Source: UBA12068 sp964452415
GTDB lineage: Bacteria; Patescibacteriota; Minisyncoccia; Moranbacterales; GWC2-37-73
Assembly (NCBI GenBank): GCA_964452415.1
Contig: CAYVME010000003.1
Coordinates: forward strand, 1-52,434
Direction: 5' to 3'
Length of the DNA: 52,434 nt
In this document: in pieces, positions 42,722-50,369 of the stretch
Layout of the letters: every line of letters starts with the position of its first letter
Position numbering within the stretch: the first letter of the stretch is position 1
Notes under the pieces: model-generated
Told to the model about the DNA's origin: nothing
Database searches by the model: none
Seen by the model: the letters and a program-made list of their open reading frames with translations, nothing else
Made by a program: the position numbers and the translations under genes

Positions 42722-42747
42722 AAAAACCATCCGCAAGGATGGTTTTT
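42722..42747. terminator. Intrinsic terminator between converging efp and the DUF975-type gene
   Basis: AAAAACCATCC (42722-42732), loop GCAA, GGATGGTTTTT (42737-42747). The symmetrical A/T flanks allow use in both directions. Confidence 0.9.
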
Positions 42748-42780
42748 AATTTTGCAAAACAATTCCAATCAAATAACATT

Positions 42781-43485
42781 TTAACTATAAATTTTTTCAC
42801 CAATCAATACTCTATAAAAATAAGCTGACATAAGACTAATGATAGATACTGAGACAATAATACCCACACCAAAACACATAACACCGAGAATAATTATTGG
42901 AATAGTTGCTAATTGCAGCAAAAATAATCTCCATTTAAAACCGTTGGTTATTTTTCCGCTCTCTTTCAACGCTTGCACAATGCTCATATTCTTATCAATA
43001 ATAAGATATCCAAAGAGACTAAACTTATACTGCCAAATAATTCCAGGTACTATAAGTAATATATAACCAGATAGTACAATCAACACATACAAAATAACCC
43101 CACCGATAAATCGCCAAAAATATTCATAGCCATCAAGAAGTTCCGTTAGTTCAACCTCTTTCCCGCGAGATATCTTTAGGTAAAGCTGCATCATTCCTAT
43201 ACTTATGAGCACATTTAGCACAAAGAATATTGTTGCCAATATCATAGTCAATACAAAATTATCACTTGAAAAATTTCGCAATAATGACTCTACTACCCTT
43301 ATTGATATGGATATTAATGGAATCAATAAAAGAAATTTAATGTTGTTTTTAAAAGTATTCCAACTTATGAAAATTATTTCTTTTATTTTTATCTCCCTAG
43401 CAATCTCCTGGTCTTCAGAATTTGAAACTGATGAGTCAACAATTAATTGCAATTGTTCTTCCATGTTCACTTTTTCTTCTTCCAT
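42781..43485 (-). CDS. Polytopic membrane protein, DUF975/YciC-like
   Basis: The 234 residues comprise an acidic N-terminus (about 1-35) and five to six hydrophobic segments. The central motif IVPGIIWQYKFSLFGYLIIDKNMSIVQALKESGKITNGFKWRLFLL matches the pattern of DUF975 and related glycerophosphodiesterase-membrane-domain proteins, whose function is not known. Monocistronic and convergent with efp. No Shine-Dalgarno; a start at the second ATG (43464) is possible. Confidence 0.75.
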   Translation of the reverse strand: MEEEKVNMEEQLQLIVDSSVSNSEDQEIAREIKIKEIIFISWNTFKNNIKFLLLIPLISISIRVVESLLRNFSSDNFVLTMILATIFFVLNVLISIGMMQLYLKISRGKEVELTELLDGYEYFWRFIGGVILYVLIVLSGYILLIVPGIIWQYKFSLFGYLIIDKNMSIVQALKESGKITNGFKWRLFLLQLATIPIIILGVMCFGVGIIVSVSIISLMSAYFYRVLIGEKIYS

Positions 43486-43520
43486 TTTTTTGTTTTAAAA
43501 TATTAAATTAAATACAAAAT

Positions 43521-43544
43521 AAAAATCCCGCCGAAGCAGGATTT
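43521..43544 (-). terminator. UUCG-loop intrinsic terminator of the 46-aa gene
   Basis: On the - strand AAATCCTGC, loop TTCG, GCGGGATTT (one wobble) and then T residues. The stable tetraloop supports a real transcript end. Confidence 0.88.
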
Positions 43545-43553
43545 AAATTTATA

Positions 43554-43694
43554 TTAGAAGAGTCCGATTTGTCCAAAAAGTGTGAAGACCATCAATGGAA
43601 CCAAGGCGATCAAAACTGCAAGATTGAATTCTTCTGATTGAGCTTCTTGCTTTGCTCTTTTATGACAATGGACACATTTGTGTGCTGTTTCCAT
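43554..43694 (-). CDS. 46-residue CxxC membrane peptide
   Basis: Not recognised. The peptide starts METAHKCVHCHKRAKQEAQ, a CxxC-plus-histidine cluster that could bind metal, followed by a hydrophobic helix (about 24-46: FNLAVLIALVPLMVFTLF). It has its own consensus promoter, an intervening hairpin terminator, and a UUCG terminator directly after the stop, which together support a genuine small gene. The histidines and cysteines (CVHCH) resemble zinc-ribbon or haem-binding knuckles. Confidence 0.7.
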   Translation of the reverse strand: METAHKCVHCHKRAKQEAQSEEFNLAVLIALVPLMVFTLFGQIGLF

Positions 43695-43759
43695 ATTTTT
43701 TTGTTTTTATGCTCCCCCGAGCAAATTAATTAATAAATTAATTGATTAATGGCTTATTT

Positions 43760-43795
43760 AAAGAAAAGAACCGTGGCGATAAATCACCCGGTTCT
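43760..43795 (-). terminator. Intrinsic terminator between the promoter and the 46-aa gene
   Basis: On the - strand AGAACCG-GGTGAT pairs with ATCGCC-A-CGGTTCT around TT (13 bp, one bulge, one wobble), followed by TTTTCTTT. It lies only about 10-45 nt after the predicted start site, so it could attenuate the small gene. It may also end recA transcripts. Confidence 0.8.
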
Positions 43796-43810
43796 CATCT
43801 CTATGTATAC

Positions 43811-43839
43811 AGTATACACCCTTTTTGGGTAAAAGTCAA
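43811..43839 (-). promoter_or_regulatory. sigma-70 promoter with symmetrical spacer and GTATAC palindrome
   Basis: On the - strand TTGACT (43834-43839), 17 nt, TATACT (43811-43816). The spacer holds ACCC-AAAAA-GGGT, and the -10 overlaps GTATAC-T-GTATAC, both operator-like. It is placed after recA and before the 46-aa gene. Confidence 0.8.
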
Positions 43840-43892
43840 GCCTGGGTTTCAATGTTAAGTTCGGGAAACCTTATTTCATTTTAAACCAGAAA

Positions 43893-44939
43893 TTACAGCA
43901 CTGCAATTTTTGCTTTTTCAGCAATCTCCTTGAAAATCTTTTCGGAAACCTTTGGATTTTCTCTCAAGAAAGTTTTTGCACTTTCTCTTCCTGCTCCGAG
44001 TTTTGTTTCACCATATGAAAGTGAGTTTCCAGATTTTTTCACAACTTCAAATTTCACACCGGCGTCGAGCAAATCTCCAGCCATTGAAATTCCTTCGTTG
44101 TACATGATATCAAACTCGGCAGTTTTGAATGGTGGCGCAACTTTGTTTTTCACAATCTTCACCTTCACACGATTTCCAACCACATCTTCGCCCTTTTTGA
44201 TCTGGGCAGCTCGCCTAACTTCAACGCGAACTGAAGAATAAAACTTGAGAGCTTGTCCTCCCGTTGTGGTTTCAGGATTTCCAAACATCACGCCAATTTT
44301 CATTCGGATCTGATTGATGAAGATGACAGTTGTATTTGAGCGCGCGATAATTGCAGTTAGTTTTCGAAGAGCTTGCGACATCAACCTGGCTTGTCTTCCA
44401 ACATGCTGATCCCCCATCTCACCTTCAATTTCAGCCTTTGGCACAAGCGCAGCCACGGAGTCCACCACCACAACATCCACCACACCAGAGCGCACCAATG
44501 ATTCCACAATGTCCAAAGCTTGCTCTCCATTGTCAGGCTGAGAAACTAGAAGGTTCTTGATATCCACTCCAATCTTCTTTGCATATTCAGGATCAAGCGC
44601 ATGTTCAGCATCCACAAAGGCTGCTGTTCCACCTTGCTTTTGAGCATTGGCCACAACATGAAGTGTCAGCGTGGTTTTTCCTGAAGACTCTGGTCCATAA
44701 ATTTCCACTATTCTTCCTCGTGGCATTCCGCCAATTCCAGTTGCAATATCCAAAGAAATTGAGCCTGTCGGAATGGCTTCGATATCAACTCTTTTCACAT
44801 CACCCAATTTCATGAGCATTCCCTCACCAAATTTTTCCTGCATGTCATCCACCAATTTGTCTATTTCTTTTTTTCCAGCATTTTTCACTTCCTCCACTGC
44901 TTCTTTTGCTGGTTTTTTTTCTTTTGCTGCGTATGCCAT
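43893..44939 (-). CDS. recA: Recombinase RecA
   Basis: Strand-exchange protein and SOS coprotease. Walker A GPESSGKTT is at 82-90; VVVVDSVAALVPKAEIEGEMGD, the L2 loop INQIRMKIGVMFGNPETTTGGQALKFY and the C-terminal domain are intact in 348 aa. The first 25 residues are Lys/Ala-rich. It follows rodZ-like and ftsK on the same strand. A 7/8-nt word array ends exactly 6 nt before the ATG in place of a Shine-Dalgarno. Confidence 0.98.
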   Translation of the reverse strand: MAYAAKEKKPAKEAVEEVKNAGKKEIDKLVDDMQEKFGEGMLMKLGDVKRVDIEAIPTGSISLDIATGIGGMPRGRIVEIYGPESSGKTTLTLHVVANAQKQGGTAAFVDAEHALDPEYAKKIGVDIKNLLVSQPDNGEQALDIVESLVRSGVVDVVVVDSVAALVPKAEIEGEMGDQHVGRQARLMSQALRKLTAIIARSNTTVIFINQIRMKIGVMFGNPETTTGGQALKFYSSVRVEVRRAAQIKKGEDVVGNRVKVKIVKNKVAPPFKTAEFDIMYNEGISMAGDLLDAGVKFEVVKKSGNSLSYGETKLGAGRESAKTFLRENPKVSEKIFKEIAEKAKIAVL

Positions 44940-44945
44940 ATGTTT

Positions 44946-44980
44946 AGCTTTTCAGGCTTTAGCTTTTCAGCTTTTCAGCC
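44946..44980. repeat. 7/8-nt word array in the recA leader
   Basis: Units AGCTTTTC, AGGCTTT, AGCTTTTC, AGCTTTTC, AGCC (written on the + strand). The same word order occurs upstream of manC. No inverted partner is seen here. Confidence 0.7.
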
Positions 44981-44992
44981 AATAAAATTATT

Positions 44993-46003
44993 TTAATTTT
45001 TATTCTCAATTTTTCCTTTCGCATTATACATAATATCTCTCACAACTCCCGATTCTTCACTTAATATTCCCATATCTTTTCCATTTATCTTGATATAGGT
45101 TTCATTTCCCTTGCCTGAAGTTATGCTGACTTTTTCTTTTGCTTCGAATTTCTGAATTGATCCAGGAAGCAAAACACCGCTATAAACCAAGTTCCCGTCA
45201 GCTTCAACAGACATCCAAGATGGATTTGGGTTAACATATAATTCAAGAGAGATAGGATCAGAAAATGCTTTTTCACCTTCTGAATTTTGCTGCTGAGCAA
45301 CTCCCGTCTGCATTTCGCCAACCTTGTTTTCAAAATCGGCATTGATCGTCACTGCCTGATTTGACTCCTTGTCGAACTTGCTCCTGGCTTTGACATTGAT
45401 AGTGTTAACACCATTTTTAAGTCCAACATCTTGTGAAAATTCTCCATTTTCACTAACCAAAACCGGTTGCTCATTGATGAAGACCACTGCGTCTTTTTCA
45501 GCCAACCCCGTCACATGCGTCGATGAACCACTGACCGTTGCACCATCAGTTGGGGTCATGATAACCAAGCGAGGTTTGGAAACAAAGTTATTGACCTCGG
45601 CATACAAATAGCCAAAACCGGCAATAAAAACAATCAAGACCAAACTGACTATGATTATTTTTGGAGTGATGACAATGCTTGAAAAATTTATTATTTTTTT
45701 TGGATGATCATCATCAACAACTTTTTTGATGTTCTTATGAATTCCCTTTTCTCTTTCAAACTGTTTTATCAAGGAGCATTCATTTAGGCCCATAAAAATA
45801 GCATAGCTTTTGAGAAATCCCTTCACATATACATCAGCGGGAAGTTTCAAATAAGTTCCATCTTCAAGATATCCGAGGTATTTCGCCTGAATCTTGGTAC
45901 CTTTGGAAACTTCTGAGAGGCTCAATCTTCTTTCGTCTCGAAGTTTTTTCATTCGCTCACCCAAGGTCAGTGAATCAATTTTTTTTGTCGTGAATTTGAC
46001 CAT
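44993..46003 (-). CDS. RodZ-like membrane protein with N-terminal HTH
   Basis: A helix-turn-helix of the RodZ type occupies residues 12-85 (LGERMKKLRDERRLSLSEVS, IQAKYLGYLEDGTYLKLP, VKGFLKSYA). A membrane helix follows (about 118-138). Outside are an Ig-like domain (PRLVIMTPTDGATVSG, about 148-225) and a C-terminal RodZ/DUF4115 domain (PSWMSVEADGNLVYSGVLLPG). RodZ links the MreB cytoskeleton to the cell wall; MreB is not in this window. The Ig-like insertion is not in E. coli RodZ. It starts 12 nt after ftsK. Confidence 0.85.
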   Translation of the reverse strand: MVKFTTKKIDSLTLGERMKKLRDERRLSLSEVSKGTKIQAKYLGYLEDGTYLKLPADVYVKGFLKSYAIFMGLNECSLIKQFEREKGIHKNIKKVVDDDHPKKIINFSSIVITPKIIIVSLVLIVFIAGFGYLYAEVNNFVSKPRLVIMTPTDGATVSGSSTHVTGLAEKDAVVFINEQPVLVSENGEFSQDVGLKNGVNTINVKARSKFDKESNQAVTINADFENKVGEMQTGVAQQQNSEGEKAFSDPISLELYVNPNPSWMSVEADGNLVYSGVLLPGSIQKFEAKEKVSITSGKGNETYIKINGKDMGILSEESGVVRDIMYNAKGKIENKN

Positions 46004-46015
46004 TTTTGAATTTCA

Positions 46016-48421
46016 TTACATTTGCCATTTATCCCTGACAACCTGATCATCTATAGGAGTTTCATACTCTGTGGAATTTTGACCACCAACCAAAATTTCT
46101 CTTGGTTTGGCACCATCAGATGGTCCAACAACTCCTTGCTCTTCAAGAATATCAATGAGGCGTGCTGCGCGAGAATATCCAATTCTAAGCCTTCTTTGCA
46201 ACAATGAAGACGAGGCTTTTCCTGATTGAATCACAATTTTTTTAGCCTCATCATACAAAGCATCTTCTTGGTCACTTGCTTCAATGGAATCAAAATCAAT
46301 CTTATCAGCATATTGAACAGTCTTCACCTCACCATTTTTATTCCCAATTTTCTCCTCTTCCAAAACTATTTCATCGTCAATTCCCTCTTCTATTTTCTCC
46401 TTTCCTTGATTTTTGATGAAATTAACCACTCGCTTTATTTCTTCTTCGGAAATGAAAACTCCTTGCACGCGCCTGAGATCAACAGCTTCAGCAGCAGAGA
46501 AAAGCATGTCTCCATTGCCTAGCAACTTTTCAGCGCCACTTGCATCCAAGATCGTACGAGAATCCATCAATGATGGCACACGGAAAGCGATTCGGGTTGG
46601 AATGTTTGATTTGATGAGACTGGTGATGACTGTCACGATCGGCTTTTGTGTGCTGAGAATCAAATGGATTCCAACAGCTCTGGCCATTTGTGCCAAGCGA
46701 ATAATTGCACCTTCAACTTCTTTTCCGTGCGAAGCCATCAGGTCAGCCAACTCATCAATAACAATAACAATGTATGGAATTTTTTCAACTGGTTCTTCTA
46801 TGATTTCACCAGTTTCGGTGTTCACATTTTTGAACATTTCTCCACTCTCAGCTTTTTTATTGAAAGATGAAATGTCTTTTGAGCCAACTTTCTGTAGGAT
46901 CTTGTATCGTCGCTCCATTTCTCCAATTGCCCATTTGAGTGCGCTGAGAACTTTTCCATTTTCCACAATCACATCCGTGAGCAAATGTGGAATTCCATTA
47001 TATGGAGTAAGTTCAACTCGCTTCGGATCAACCAGAATCAATTTCAAATCTTCTGGGGAATTTTGATACAACATCGACATGAGTATTGTGTTTACGCAGA
47101 CACTTTTTCCACTGCCTGTTGAACCAGCAATCAAAAGATGTGGCATTTTTTTCAAGTCTCCAAAAATGTAATTTCCGCTTACATCTTTTCCAAGTGCTAG
47201 CAATAAATTTGATTTTCGATTTTCGAACTCCAAAGCATTCAAAAGTTCTGGCAAACGAATGGTGGCATTTGTTTTGTTTGGAACTTCAATTCCAACCAAT
47301 GATTTTCCAGGAATTGGAGCTTCAATGCGAACTTGTCTGGCAGCCAAACGCAGTGCCAAGTCACTACTAAGGGTTGTTATTCTGCTCAATTTCACACCCA
47401 CAGCTGGACGAAAACTGTATTGAGTCACTGTTGGGCCAGTTTTTATTTCACCTAATTCAACTTCGATTCCAAAATTCATCAAAGTGTCTTGGATGATCTT
47501 GGCATTTTTTTCCACATCGCCACCCTGCGCCTTTTCAATGGTTGACTCCAGCAAATCAATTGATGGCAATTCCCAACTCTGCTCATTTTTTTCAGCCTGT
47601 CCGGCCAGGGCTTTTTTTGCATGCCTATCTTTTCCTTTTGGCATCCAAGCAGCTGCCTTTTTGAGCAAATTCTCCATGCGAGCCTCAGAATCATCATCAG
47701 CATTTGGATCCTGAACAAATTCAGTTTTTTTGTCCAATGATTCTTCAACTTCCCCTGGCCGGTCAGGCAATGGAGCCACTTCAGAAATCGGATCCCCCAA
47801 GACATCTTCGTCTTCTTCATCCTCACCTTCAGCTTCCTCTTGTTCCTCTATTGATTCTTCCTGCTCAACTTTTTCACGAATAAACTTCTTAATGAAAGTT
47901 ACCAATGAAAAATTAAAAGCTACAATAACCCCAATCAGGAAAAGAGCAACCAGGATGACACTGCCTCCGACTGTTCCAGTTAATTTCAAGAGCACAAATG
48001 CAAACACATATCCCAAGAATCCCCCGCCCAAACCATCCTTGGCAACATCAAGCATTTTTCCTGCGTCATATGCCAAAATATGAATCAGCCCAAGAACACT
48101 GGCAAAAGCGATGAAGAGCCCTATCAATTTTGAAACATAGAACAATGTTTCTTTCCGGAAAAGCAAAATCACCCCTGCAATAATCAAGACAATTGGAGAG
48201 ACATATTTTCCAACTCCAAACATCCAGCCCGCTATTGAATTCAAAAAGTCCAAAAGCCAACCTGAGCCCACAATCTTTGCATCTGCCAAGAAACCCAAAA
48301 CGAAAAGCACTGCCAAAGTGAACAGAACGATTGCCACAGCGCTTCTTTTCGCATCCCCGTGCATAATAGGCTTTTCCTCAACCTCATCAACCTCCTCAAC
48401 TTGCTTTTTTTTTCTTCCCAT
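46016..48421 (-). CDS. ftsK: DNA translocase FtsK
   Basis: Pumps DNA at the division septum. Four or five N-terminal membrane helices (about 28-172), an acidic linker (185-290), the alpha/beta motor with Walker A GSTGSGKS (433-440) and Walker B VIVIDELADLM, and the C-terminal gamma winged helix (about 720-790: SGKASSSLLQRRLRIGYSRAARLIDILEEQG) that reads KOPS-type sequences. At 801 aa it resembles SpoIIIE/short FtsK forms. First gene of an ftsK-rodZ-recA set, with an extended -10 promoter upstream. Confidence 0.96.
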   Translation of the reverse strand: MGRKKKQVEEVDEVEEKPIMHGDAKRSAVAIVLFTLAVLFVLGFLADAKIVGSGWLLDFLNSIAGWMFGVGKYVSPIVLIIAGVILLFRKETLFYVSKLIGLFIAFASVLGLIHILAYDAGKMLDVAKDGLGGGFLGYVFAFVLLKLTGTVGGSVILVALFLIGVIVAFNFSLVTFIKKFIREKVEQEESIEEQEEAEGEDEEDEDVLGDPISEVAPLPDRPGEVEESLDKKTEFVQDPNADDDSEARMENLLKKAAAWMPKGKDRHAKKALAGQAEKNEQSWELPSIDLLESTIEKAQGGDVEKNAKIIQDTLMNFGIEVELGEIKTGPTVTQYSFRPAVGVKLSRITTLSSDLALRLAARQVRIEAPIPGKSLVGIEVPNKTNATIRLPELLNALEFENRKSNLLLALGKDVSGNYIFGDLKKMPHLLIAGSTGSGKSVCVNTILMSMLYQNSPEDLKLILVDPKRVELTPYNGIPHLLTDVIVENGKVLSALKWAIGEMERRYKILQKVGSKDISSFNKKAESGEMFKNVNTETGEIIEEPVEKIPYIVIVIDELADLMASHGKEVEGAIIRLAQMARAVGIHLILSTQKPIVTVITSLIKSNIPTRIAFRVPSLMDSRTILDASGAEKLLGNGDMLFSAAEAVDLRRVQGVFISEEEIKRVVNFIKNQGKEKIEEGIDDEIVLEEEKIGNKNGEVKTVQYADKIDFDSIEASDQEDALYDEAKKIVIQSGKASSSLLQRRLRIGYSRAARLIDILEEQGVVGPSDGAKPREILVGGQNSTEYETPIDDQVVRDKWQM

Positions 48422-48452
48422 AACTAAAATTAAATAGGATTAAGACATCTCA

Positions 48453-48461
48453 ATTTTAGCA
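48453..48461 (-). promoter_or_regulatory. Extended -10 promoter of ftsK
   Basis: Reads TG-C-TAAAAT on the - strand, about 32 nt upstream of the ATG, the same layout as the surface-protein promoters. Confidence 0.6.
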
Positions 48462-48483
48462 CATTATCCCATTTCTTTCTATA

Positions 48484-48774
48484 TTATTCACTTTTCAAGG
48501 TACTTTTCTTCAAAAACAACAAATTTTCAATAATAAACTGTCTATAATTCTCAATTTCTACAATAATTCGATGATAATCATATTGAATTTTCAGCTTTTT
48601 CACATGAAGCATTGCGCCTGTGAGCCTGGAATTTTCCAATATCCTCATTTTTTCACGCATTTCGTTATAAACTCTCACTTCTTTCATTTCATATAACCAC
48701 ACAGCAAACAAACCGATGCCATACAGTCCAGCAATTACAATCAATACAATCGTTATTATAGAAAAAATATTCAT
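48484..48774 (-). CDS. Small single-span membrane protein (96 aa)
   Basis: Not recognised. One N-terminal hydrophobic helix (about 4-28) is followed by a charged, probably helical cytoplasmic tail with many Glu, Lys and Ile. This layout resembles small division or secretion accessory proteins, but no family can be named. It lies directly upstream of ftsK on the same strand, with word repeats in its leader. The start is uncertain. Confidence 0.6.
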   Translation of the reverse strand: MNIFSIITIVLIVIAGLYGIGLFAVWLYEMKEVRVYNEMREKMRILENSRLTGAMLHVKKLKIQYDYHRIIVEIENYRQFIIENLLFLKKSTLKSE

Positions 48775-48792
48775 GAATTTTTAGAGTAATCT

Positions 48793-48854
48793 GTCATCAG
48801 TGATCAGTCATCAAAATATCCAATGGATGACTGATGACTTGTTGACTGATGACT
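48793..48854. repeat. Inverted pair of 7/8-nt word arrays between lexA-like gene and 96-aa gene
   Basis: Left words GTCATCAG, TGATCAG, TCATC; right words GATGACT, GATGACT, TGTTGACT, GATGACT. The left array is complementary to the right, with a spacer of about 12 nt, giving a strong hairpin. It occupies half of the 134-bp gap. Confidence 0.7.
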
Positions 48855-48908
48855 TTATTCATAATTCTACTTATCAAACCTTCAGACACATAATTAAAAT
48901 ATTAAACT

Positions 48909-49580
48909 CTACAAACTTATGAATTTAACCGGCAAAACTTTCTTGAAAATTCCAGCCACGAAAATTACATCAACTTCTGACAAATAAATTGGGTGATGCG
49001 TCTCATTTGTTGAGTGAGGAAAAAGTCCAATCACACCCTTGCCAACATTTTTATATCTTTTAATTGTGGCCATTCCATTAATCACCGCCACCACAATCTT
49101 GCCTTCAAAATCATTTTGCCCCTCAGCTTTTTCGAAAATAACATAGTCTCCATCACCAATTCCCTCTTTATTCATTGAATCTCCAAGAGCTTTGACTGCA
49201 AAAAGTTTTTCCGGATCTGCTCGATGAAAAAGACTTTTTGAAAGTTGCAAGAAATCATCCGCTGAACTGTTATCATCGGCATAAGCCAGAGCTTCTCCAC
49301 AAGATGCAAGTCCATAGAGCGGAACTGACAAAATGTTTTGAGCATCTCCATAGTTTTCGTTTTCCACCAAAAAAAGTTTTCGGTTCTCATCACGAGTGAC
49401 TAGCTCTTTTTTCTCAAGTGATTCAATCACCTGCATGACAGACTTCATGCTCTCCTTCACGCCCTGGGAGACCAAGTGCTTGCACACGCGATAGCTGGTT
49501 GGTTTCTCGCCCTTCTGCATCGTGAGCTCACGAATCACATCCAGAATCATTTTTTGTTTTGAGGTTAGTTTCACTTCCAT
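48909..49580 (-). CDS. lexA: LexA-like repressor (S24 self-cleaving)
   Basis: An N-terminal winged-helix domain (1-72) is joined to an S24 peptidase domain. The Ser-Lys dyad is S135 (ALGDSMN) and K174 (ATIKRYK). The cleavage loop is LASCGEAL, so the scissile bond would be C94-G95, as in UmuD, rather than the usual Ala-Gly of LexA. At 223 aa it is of LexA size. RecA in the same window would trigger cleavage. The operator is unknown; I found no shared palindrome upstream of recA, uvrB and this gene. It could also be a UmuD- or phage-repressor-like protein. Confidence 0.85.
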   Translation of the reverse strand: MEVKLTSKQKMILDVIRELTMQKGEKPTSYRVCKHLVSQGVKESMKSVMQVIESLEKKELVTRDENRKLFLVENENYGDAQNILSVPLYGLASCGEALAYADDNSSADDFLQLSKSLFHRADPEKLFAVKALGDSMNKEGIGDGDYVIFEKAEGQNDFEGKIVVAVINGMATIKRYKNVGKGVIGLFPHSTNETHHPIYLSEVDVIFVAGIFKKVLPVKFISL

Positions 49581-49614
49581 AAATTTTTATTGATTAATTA
49601 TTAAATTTAAATTA

Positions 49615-50178
49615 TTATTTTTTACCTTTTTTATTTTCTTTTATTTTAAATCCAATCATCTCTTTTTTTTCATTTTTCTCTTCTCCCTTATTGTTCTCAA
49701 TCAAACTCTTCAATGTATCGAAGACCACCTTAAATCTTTTGTCATATTTGCTTTCAATATTTTCAATCTTAATTCTCAATTCTTTATTGCTAATTATCAT
49801 TTCTCTCAATTTCACGAAAGTCCTTACTATCTGAACATTAACCTCAATTGCCCTCTTGCTCTTCAACACACCCGAAAGCATTGCTACTCCTTGTTCTGTA
49901 AATACATATGGCAATGTTCTTGCGCCACCCCAACTTGAGGTCACAAATTGTGACCTCAAGTTTAAGATATCTTCCTTGCCAAATTGAAACATAAAGTCAC
50001 CTGGAAATCTTTCGCTATTTCTTTTCACTGCTTGATTCAACACTTTAGTACTAACTCCATATAGAAATGCAAGATCACTATCAAGCATCACCTTCTTCCC
50101 CCTGATCAAATAAATTTTCTGCTCTATGACCTCAACTGGAATCGGTGCTTTTATTTTTTGTGTTTTTTCTTTTTTCAT
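49615..50178 (-). CDS. ORF6N-domain DNA-binding protein
   Basis: The N-terminal ORF6N domain (about 12-120) has VEVIEQKIYLIRGKKVMLDSDLA, LYGVSTKVLNQAVKRNSERFP, FVTSSWGGARTLPYVFTEQGVAML. A basic coiled-coil-like tail (130-187) follows. The family comes from phage regulators and is frequent in small-genome bacteria; the exact role is unknown. The coding sequence contains a perfect 31-bp palindrome (49932-49962) that encodes the conserved NLRSQFVTSS part of the domain, which could serve as an autoregulatory site. It stands alone between rpoC and lexA, without a Shine-Dalgarno. Confidence 0.88.
   Translation of the reverse strand: MKKEKTQKIKAPIPVEVIEQKIYLIRGKKVMLDSDLAFLYGVSTKVLNQAVKRNSERFPGDFMFQFGKEDILNLRSQFVTSSWGGARTLPYVFTEQGVAMLSGVLKSKRAIEVNVQIVRTFVKLREMIISNKELRIKIENIESKYDKRFKVVFDTLKSLIENNKGEEKNEKKEMIGFKIKENKKGKK
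49932..49962. promoter_or_regulatory. Perfect 31-bp palindrome inside the ORF6N gene
   Basis: Arms AACTTGAGGTCACAA (49932-49946) and TTGTGACCTCAAGTT (49948-49962) match exactly around one central A. It is the longest perfect palindrome noticed in any coding region here. It may be an operator or recombination site; alternatively it reflects codon choice for a conserved peptide. Confidence 0.6.
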
Positions 50179-50289
50179 TTTATTTTTTATTAATTTCGGT
50201 CACAAGTTTTTCAATAATGCTATTGTATCACTGTTACTTTATCACTGCAAGAGTGTTGGTGTGGATAACCCCCAGTCTTGCTTCAAACA

Positions 50290-50323
50290 AAACAAAAAAC
50301 ACCTCGCCAAAGCGAAGTGTTTT
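50290..50323 (-). terminator. Intrinsic terminator after rpoC
   Basis: On the - strand AAAACACTTCGC pairs with GCGAGGTGTTTT (one wobble), followed by a T-rich tail. A small hairpin (CGCTAG/CTAGCG, 50337-50354) precedes it. Confidence 0.8.
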
Positions 50324-50369
50324 CCGTTTCCATACCGCTAGAGAAAGCTAGCGAACTTTACTTTTGGGC

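Noticed and set aside
50260..50268. Single DnaA-box TGTGGATAA upstream of the ORF6N gene
   Set aside because: One 9-mer is expected by chance in a window of this size. There is no cluster, DUE or dnaA/dnaN neighbour to support an origin.
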